Source: Pseudomonadota bacterium | GTDB lineage: Bacteria; Bdellovibrionota; Bacteriovoracia; Bacteriovoracales; Bacteriovoracaceae | NCBI GenBank assembly: GCA_027487685.1 | Contig: JAIYDC010000080.1 | Span: forward strand, 1 to 55,657 | Direction of reading: 5' to 3' | Length of the DNA: 55,657 nucleotides | Shown: piece after piece, positions 50,988 to 55,657 of the stretch | Position numbering within the stretch: the first letter of the stretch is position 1 | Layout of the letters: each line of letters begins with the position of its first letter | Translations under genes and position numbers: made by a program | Notes under the pieces: model-generated | Told to the model about the DNA's origin: nothing | Seen by the model: the letters and a program-made list of their open reading frames with translations, nothing else | Database searches by the model: none

Positions 50988-52358
50988 TTAGTTTTCGTGG
51001 GCGAGGATTTTTCGACGAGGCCTGTAGTAGGTCCTCGGAGAATAATCCGAGAAATCTGAGATTTTCGACATGTAAATACAGGCGTATTTCTCGATCTGTC
51101 CCGCGAGCCGGCTTGGTTCGATTCCCGCTCGCATCGTCTCTCCCCAAAAGGGATTGTAGTGTTGAGAGTGTGCACGAATGAGCTTGCCGACTCTCTTATC
51201 AACTTTCTCGATTTTTTCAAAATGCTCTTTGACCTTGTCTTTATCTGGTTTCTTCCCCTTTTCGATCTCGCGGTCAAAAAGGGCGTCGAGCTTTTTCTCA
51301 AGAAGGAGCTTTTCTGTCATCAGGCGATTGATCTCGGTGGAAATGCTAGCACTCTTTTCATCCGCCGCAATCTCCGTAATCAACTCATCAATGACGAGTG
51401 CTGTGCGCCAGTTACAGGTCTTCTTGATCTGGAGGACATCCCCGTAGATGTGATCTCCAAGGTAGAGGATTTGCTCGCCCGATAGACCTGAGCTTTTCTG
51501 GAGGCTATGAGCGTTCCCCCCCTGATAGATCCCGTCCTCAATTTTTCCATGATGATTTCGCATGAGGCCTGTGGCCGGGTCGATCTGAAGGAGCGGAAGT
51601 TTGTCCGTGAAAAACTTCGGCTTACTGGCAGCGGTCACCACCAGGTTGAAGAGTTCCGACCAGCTCTTGTGATCTTTTAGAAAAGGAGTAATGGCATAGT
51701 CGAGAAGAAGCTTTGAATACTCGAAGTCAGAGTTCGTGATGACCCAGAGCTTTTTTCCATGTTTCTTAAACCGCTCGAGAGCAAAGACAGCACCTGGGTC
51801 CTGAACGATGTACTTCTTGACGTTTTTTTTGACCTGGCCCTTGAGTGAGCCGTCCCGGTGAGAGGTGTCGAGGGCCTCGAGGACATCCAATTCAATGGTC
51901 TTGTAGTCCGGGAGATTGAGAGCAGGATTTTTATCCTTCAGCTCCACCAGCTGCATGTAGAGGACGCAGTAGGAAATCGAGAACGTCGTATCAACGATGG
52001 CGTAGCGACTTGAGTCGTTCAGGTCGATGACCAGACCCTGGTAAATCTTCTGCTGGGTTTTAAAGTCCATTTCCGAGAGGCCATGGTAGGCATGCTTAAC
52101 TCGAGAGTATGTGGAGAGCTTCAGAACGTTACCATGGGGCTTATCGATCACAAGACCCCGGATCGCGAGCTTGAAGTTGATTTTTAGCGTCCCCACCTCG
52201 GCCGGGTACTTTTTCACCTCAAGAAGCTTCTTTTGGATCTCCTGGTAGGTCATCTCTTCGAAGGCCTCGGAGTCGTAGCGGACCAGGGTGTAGTCCATGT
52301 CGAAACCGATGGCCGCAATTTGCTTCATGTTGAGGGTTCTATTAACGTAAATTCCCAT
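50988..52358 (-). CDS. HAD-IG family 5'-nucleotidase
   Basis: Predicted cytosolic purine 5'-nucleotidase-like phosphatase of 456 residues. Motif I is GFDMDYTLVRY with the nucleophile Asp20 and Asp22. Motif II is VITNSDFEY, and motif IV is LGDHIYGDVLQ, with the Lys of AASKPKFF between. This is the subfamily that includes eukaryotic NT5C2 and Legionella cytosolic nucleotidases. The insertion at about 360-400 is a Lys/Glu-rich coiled coil. It dephosphorylates IMP/GMP-type nucleotides (inferred). A possible ribosome site precedes the ATG. It is not linked in an operon. Confidence 0.88.
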   Translation of the reverse strand: MGIYVNRTLNMKQIAAIGFDMDYTLVRYDSEAFEEMTYQEIQKKLLEVKKYPAEVGTLKINFKLAIRGLVIDKPHGNVLKLSTYSRVKHAYHGLSEMDFKTQQKIYQGLVIDLNDSSRYAIVDTTFSISYCVLYMQLVELKDKNPALNLPDYKTIELDVLEALDTSHRDGSLKGQVKKNVKKYIVQDPGAVFALERFKKHGKKLWVITNSDFEYSKLLLDYAITPFLKDHKSWSELFNLVVTAASKPKFFTDKLPLLQIDPATGLMRNHHGKIEDGIYQGGNAHSLQKSSGLSGEQILYLGDHIYGDVLQIKKTCNWRTALVIDELITEIAADEKSASISTEINRLMTEKLLLEKKLDALFDREIEKGKKPDKDKVKEHFEKIEKVDKRVGKLIRAHSQHYNPFWGETMRAGIEPSRLAGQIEKYACIYMSKISDFSDYSPRTYYRPRRKILAHEN

Positions 52359-52500
52359 GCTTATCCTTAATGATGACTCCCTTAAATTGTCTCCCGTTCA
52401 TGGTTTCACGTCAAATAGAGAGATTTTACATTCCGCGCCAGATTCTTGTCCTGCTCCTCTAGAGGAAAGCTAAAATGGCCTGTTCCTTCTCGGAGTACTG

Positions 52501-53946
52501 ATGCTTAAGCTCGCCCTCGTTTCTGTTGCAGGTCTTCTCTTGGCGCCACTTCTCTGGGGTCGGGTCATTTATGGCGAGGACCATAGAGTTGAAGTGGCCC
52601 AGTCGAGTGCACTCCAGCAGCGTGTTGCGACCTCGGCGGCAACACTCATCCACAAAAGCGATCTTCACCTTAATCCCACTAGGTCAGGGGAGTTCACTGT
52701 GTCGGCACGGACACTGCGGCAGTGGCTCGAATCACAATTTGGTGACAAATCTCGTCGGAAGATTCTCATTTCCCCTAAGGTCCTGGAGGCCACTCGAAAC
52801 GGTGTGTCCTTCTGTGACGGTGAGCGCTTCGTAGACCAACCAAACCCGGGCATGTGCAGTGGGTTTTTGATTGCTCCGGATCTTTTAGTGACTGCTGGCC
52901 ACTGTGTGGAGGTGCCTGGGTTCTGTGAAGAGTTCCGCTGGGTCTTTGATTTCGTTGCTGGTGGTGAAGGCCCGGCCCCGATCCTCGAGGGAAACATCTA
53001 CAGTTGCAAACGAGTTGTTTCGAACCTTCTCTCTATGCCCCTGGGCCTTGACTACGCCATCGTTCAGCTCGACCGACGAGTCGCTAATCGGGCGCCGGTA
53101 GCGATCGCAGAAGACTCACGCCTTACAGAGGATGATCCGCTCTTTGTCGTGGGATCTCCCTCAGGTCTCCCGCTAAAAGTCGCTGGAGGCGCTTCAGTCC
53201 TACGGAACACTCATCCGTTTTATTTCAGCGCAAACCTGGATACTTTCCAGGGGAACTCAGGATCCGGCGTTTACAACGGCTTGACCGGCGAAGCCGAGGG
53301 AATTCTCGTGAGAGGGGAGGAAGACTACACACTGAACTCCGCCAAGAACTGCATCGAGGCCAAGCGCTGCGGTAATGATGGCTGCCGCGGTGAAGATGTG
53401 ACCCGCCTCTCAGCAGTCCCTGAGATCGGTCTCCGGCGTGCTTTCATTTCTGCTGCCGAGGCCGGTGATGTCGTAACTCTAGAGAAGCTGCTTCGTCTCA
53501 ACTCCTGGATAGATTTCTACACCCAGGACGGTCAGAGTGCCCTCTTGAAGGCAGTTCAGGCGAGTCAGGGAGCGAGTCTAGAGCTTCTCCTTCGGAGTGG
53601 CGCTGACGCGGGCCTTAGAGACGCGAAAGGGAATTCCGTATACCACCTAGTCAGGGATCCGCGGCTAGTTGCGCAGTTAAGCTCGGCGCGGGGTCTCATT
53701 AACGACCTTAACTCTCTCGGTGTAGCGCCCCTTCAGGCAGCCGCTGGCCGACGTGATTTGGTCCTCGTGAAGGCGTTGATCGCGGCGGGGGCGGATAAAA
53801 GCATTCAGGATCCAAATGGAGAATCAATCCTCTTTATCTTCGCCCGGAGTGGCGACTGGTCAGCAGTCAGCGAACTCATCACCCTCGGGGTAGACCCTGG
53901 AATCCGGAATAAAAATTCTGAATCCGTTTTTGACCTCAAAAACTAA
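52501..53946 (+). CDS. Secreted trypsin-like protease fused to ankyrin repeats
   Basis: An exported protein of 481 residues; GGAG sits 6 nt before ATG 52501. The signal peptide ends near LLWGRV. The S1 protease domain (about 22-310) has His134 (VTAGHC), Asp184 (GLDYAIVQL) and Ser255 (FQGNSGSGVY), and cysteines matching the 19169 paralogue. Residues about 320-481 form ankyrin repeats: SAEAGDVVTLEKLLRLNSWID, GQSALLKAVQASQGASLELLL, LQAAAGRRDLVLVKALIAAG and a last partial unit. The repeats could hold the protease on a target or fold back as a regulator. The combination is unusual. Confidence 0.88.
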   Translation: MLKLALVSVAGLLLAPLLWGRVIYGEDHRVEVAQSSALQQRVATSAATLIHKSDLHLNPTRSGEFTVSARTLRQWLESQFGDKSRRKILISPKVLEATRNGVSFCDGERFVDQPNPGMCSGFLIAPDLLVTAGHCVEVPGFCEEFRWVFDFVAGGEGPAPILEGNIYSCKRVVSNLLSMPLGLDYAIVQLDRRVANRAPVAIAEDSRLTEDDPLFVVGSPSGLPLKVAGGASVLRNTHPFYFSANLDTFQGNSGSGVYNGLTGEAEGILVRGEEDYTLNSAKNCIEAKRCGNDGCRGEDVTRLSAVPEIGLRRAFISAAEAGDVVTLEKLLRLNSWIDFYTQDGQSALLKAVQASQGASLELLLRSGADAGLRDAKGNSVYHLVRDPRLVAQLSSARGLINDLNSLGVAPLQAAAGRRDLVLVKALIAAGADKSIQDPNGESILFIFARSGDWSAVSELITLGVDPGIRNKNSESVFDLKN

Positions 53947-54124
53947 TGCCAGACTCGGGTCCTGATGGCCCTAATCTTTGTGGTGCGTCGAGAAAGTGTG
54001 GCGCATAAATCTACGCTCTAGAGAGATTTCTGACGATTTCCCGGCGATATGAGTGATGAATATTGTCAGATGGTGGGAAGCCTGAAAATCTAGTTGGAAG
54101 AACTTTTCTTTCAAGGAGTTATTC

Positions 54125-54445
54125 ATGAAATTGATTGCAGGAATTCTTCTCCTCGCTGTTTCGGTCTCGACCATCGCTGCTACGGTGAAGGTCACTTCAT
54201 TTAAGTATGTACGAAATGCTGGAGACGCCGTTCATCCACTGGCCGAGCTTTGCGGAGTGGTCGATGGCGCAACCTCTGCCCCTACATTCGTCAAAGTCCT
54301 CGTGGATAAGGCGAAGAACCCGGCCGTGTACAATACTGTGGCCGGTACTGAGGGTGACTTTTGTGTTGCCGTGATCACTTACCGTGGCAGCGCTGAAGTG
54401 ACTGTCTTCGGAGAAAATGCAGGGGTTGAGGCCTTTGCTAAGTAA
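54125..54445 (+). CDS. Small exported beta-rich protein, unknown function
   Basis: A 106-residue protein with a strong AAGGAG ribosome site and a signal peptide (MKLIAGILLLAVSVSTIAA). The mature part (about 88 residues) has two cysteines (LCGVV and FCVAV) that could form a disulfide, and beta-strand patterns (FVKVLVDKAKNPAVYNTVAG, VITYRGSAEVTVFG) like an Ig or carboxypeptidase-regulatory-like fold. I cannot name a family. It is monocistronic and followed by the tRNA-Ala gene. Confidence 0.6.
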   Translation: MKLIAGILLLAVSVSTIAATVKVTSFKYVRNAGDAVHPLAELCGVVDGATSAPTFVKVLVDKAKNPAVYNTVAGTEGDFCVAVITYRGSAEVTVFGENAGVEAFAK

Positions 54446-54452
54446 AAAGCCC

Positions 54453-54481
54453 TTGCCCAAGTTCCCCGTTTTTACTAAATT
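54453..54481 (+). promoter_or_regulatory. tRNA-Ala promoter
   Basis: TTGCCC (54453-54458), 17 nt, then TAAATT (54476-54481), 24 nt upstream of the mature tRNA 5' end. Confidence 0.55.
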
Positions 54482-54505
54482 AGTCATGAATATGTTTATC
54501 AGTTT

Positions 54506-54581
<76 letters not shown>

Positions 54582-54596
54582 TTTTTCCGTGATAAA

Positions 54597-54622
54597 AAAG
54601 CCACCTTCGGGTGGCTTTTTTT
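54597..54622 (+). terminator. tRNA-Ala terminator
   Basis: An AAAGCCACC/GGTGGCTTT stem with a TTCG tetraloop followed by T7, right after the tRNA. Confidence 0.9.
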
Positions 54623-54768
54623 ATGCCAAAGCTAACTACATAAATTCGTTTCATTAACAGTTTCAATCACTTCAAATTGTGGCCTCCTCTGTAGCTCTGG
54701 TGAAAGTCTCTAGAAGTCTTTCTGGTTGGCTTATCGTGGCTAACTTTTTGGCTAACACCGTAGCACTG

Positions 54769-54808
54769 TTTTTGGCGTAGCAAATTTTCGCAAGAAAATG
54801 GCCAAAAA
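54769..54808. repeat. Nested inverted repeat upstream of the double-HTH gene
   Basis: TTTTTGGC/GCCAAAAA (8 bp) encloses ATTTTC/GAAAAT (6 bp, loop GCAA). A direct repeat GGCTAAC occurs just before it. It may be an operator region or an element end. Confidence 0.45.
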
Positions 54809-54867
54809 TCGTAGATAACCAATTGAGTTTCAAAGGGAGAGTGGACGCTGGCAGGAAAGGAGGATTT

Positions 54868-55485
54868 ATGACTGCTGTGACCCTTAAAGATAAGATTAAT
54901 CTCTCTCATGCAAAGGCCCTGAGACGGTCCCGAGAACAACTCAAGGTCACTCGAATTGAACTGGCCCGTCGTCTCAATTTAAGTCCCAAGGCGATTGAGA
55001 AATACGAGTCGGGGAGGGCCATTATTGATAAGGAGAAGCTTAGATCAATTTTGAAGGCCCTTGATTTAGAGCATGAGGACTTTGAAAAAATCAGGCGAGG
55101 CAAAGGCTGCGGGCTTAAGAAGAAAAAGAAAACCGTCTTCACCAATCAGGAAAGAAGGAGCTACAGACGTAATATCACCAAGGAGGTGAAGGTTCTCAGA
55201 ATCCTCAGGCAAATGAAGAATTTATCCCAGGATCAGGCCTCTTCAGTCTGTGGCTATTCTCGTCCTTCCATTGGCCATATCGAAAATGGGCGGATTGAAC
55301 TCGATCAAGATCGGATTCGAAATGTCGTTGAATGCTATGGGCATCCAATTTCCGCATTTGAAAGGCTTATGAAAGAAGAATTGATCAGGGATGAGGTTTA
55401 TAAAAATATTCTTGAAAAGATGAAGAATCTTTCTGAAGAAAAATTGAAGCTCGTAAATTCCTTAGTGGATGGGATGTGCAGCTAG
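54868..55485 (+). CDS. Regulator with two XRE-type HTH domains
   Basis: A 205-residue DNA-binding protein. ATG 54868 has a strong GGAAAGGAGG ribosome site. The first HTH (about 12-66) reads ALRRSREQLKVTRIELARRL then SPKAIEKYESGRAIID, and the second (about 110-165) reads VLRILRQMKNLSQDQASSV then YSRPSIGHIENGRIELDQ. Both match XRE/Cro, and the RGKGCGLKKKKK linker separates them. The two domains are only distantly alike, so the duplication is old. The gene is A+T-rich, follows a tRNA and is next to a probable transposase start, so it may belong to a mobile element. Confidence 0.75.
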   Translation: MTAVTLKDKINLSHAKALRRSREQLKVTRIELARRLNLSPKAIEKYESGRAIIDKEKLRSILKALDLEHEDFEKIRRGKGCGLKKKKKTVFTNQERRSYRRNITKEVKVLRILRQMKNLSQDQASSVCGYSRPSIGHIENGRIELDQDRIRNVVECYGHPISAFERLMKEELIRDEVYKNILEKMKNLSEEKLKLVNSLVDGMCS

Positions 55486-55591
55486 TATAGTATAAAGAGC
55501 CCGTGTGATGATGCAAACTCAACTGACTTTGCAAAGGATGGACTGCGGTCGAATTCCTAGAGGCCTTGTAGCTTAAGTACCCATCTGAGTC

Positions 55592-55635
55592 GATCAACTT
55601 TTACCCGTTTGGTATACTAAAGCGAGGAGTTGATC
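55592..55635. promoter_or_regulatory. Dyad and promoter before the right-edge gene
   Basis: GATCAAC (55592-55598) and GTTGATC (55629-55635) form a 7-bp inverted repeat. A -10-like TATACT (55613-55618) lies inside, and the ribosome site GAGGAG (55624-55629) abuts the right arm. It could be an operator or a structure that masks translation. Confidence 0.45.
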
Positions 55636-55657
55636 ATGACCAAAAAGACACGAAAGA
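55636..55657 (+). CDS. 5' end of a gene, possibly a transposase (IS3 OrfA-like)
   Basis: Only seven codons (MTKKTRK) are in the window. The ribosome site GAGGAG is well placed. Basic starts of this type are common in IS3-family OrfA proteins (M[ST]KKTR[RK]-), but seven residues cannot prove it. The gene continues beyond the right edge. Confidence 0.35.

Overview
The window looks like chromosome from a Gram-negative bacterium with a predatory or otherwise strongly proteolytic life style, most likely a member of the Bdellovibrionota (Bdellovibrio/Bacteriovorax relatives). This is an inference: the gene content fits (many secreted proteases and lipoproteins, AmpG, a HiPIP, outer-membrane barrels, a DUF1554 lipoprotein, a HAD-IG nucleotidase), but no 16S rRNA or other phylogenetic marker is present. 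Base composition is near balanced. A few clearly A+T-richer patches (about 7.0-7.9, 37.7-41.5, 49.7-50.9 and 54.7-55.6 kb) look like acquired DNA.

Layout. 0-2.4 kb: Leloir galactose genes galT-galK-galM on the minus strand, with overlapping ends. 2.4-12 kb: mixed genes, including an M28 peptidase, a FN3-like/beta-barrel protein, CstA, an A+T-rich PhyH-type dioxygenase, a TPM-domain protein, an alpha/beta hydrolase, a REC-HPt protein and a lysyl-endopeptidase-like protease. 12.2-16.9 kb: marR-tolC-RND efflux operon that lacks the usual adaptor gene. 17-20.6 kb: polysaccharide-type ABC exporter, an S1 protease and a HiPIP. 20.8-28.7 kb: an orphan cytosine-5 methyltransferase overlapping ampG, an ankyrin lipoprotein, and DUF2797-pepN. 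28.6-34.4 kb: an unrecorded 33-residue membrane protein, a conserved protein of unknown function, a GT-C glycosyltransferase, ogt, lplA and rpmG. 34.5-37.5 kb: two tandem papain-like lipoproteins. 37.7-41.5 kb: a decayed accessory zone with a new-looking secreted W/C repeat family, a beta-helix protein, duplicated DUF4340 relics and a transposase relic. 41.5-55.7 kb: DUF4340, PilZ-like, subtilase, rpmB, transketolase with an extra C-terminal domain, several cell-surface genes, an S1 protease-ankyrin fusion, tRNA-Ala(GGC), a double-HTH regulator and the first codons of a probable transposase at the right edge.

The most notable points are: (1) the transketolase ends in what reads as a CsbD-like stress-protein domain; (2) at least six genes have a -10-like box 6-9 nt before the ATG and no Shine-Dalgarno, suggesting frequent leaderless mRNAs; (3) the secreted W/C repeat family at 37.7 and 41.2 kb has a decayed duplication around it; (4) the adaptor-less RND operon has a near-perfect MarR-type operator; (5) the trypsin-like protease at 52.5 kb carries ankyrin repeats. 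All family assignments come from reading motifs by eye; no database search was run.
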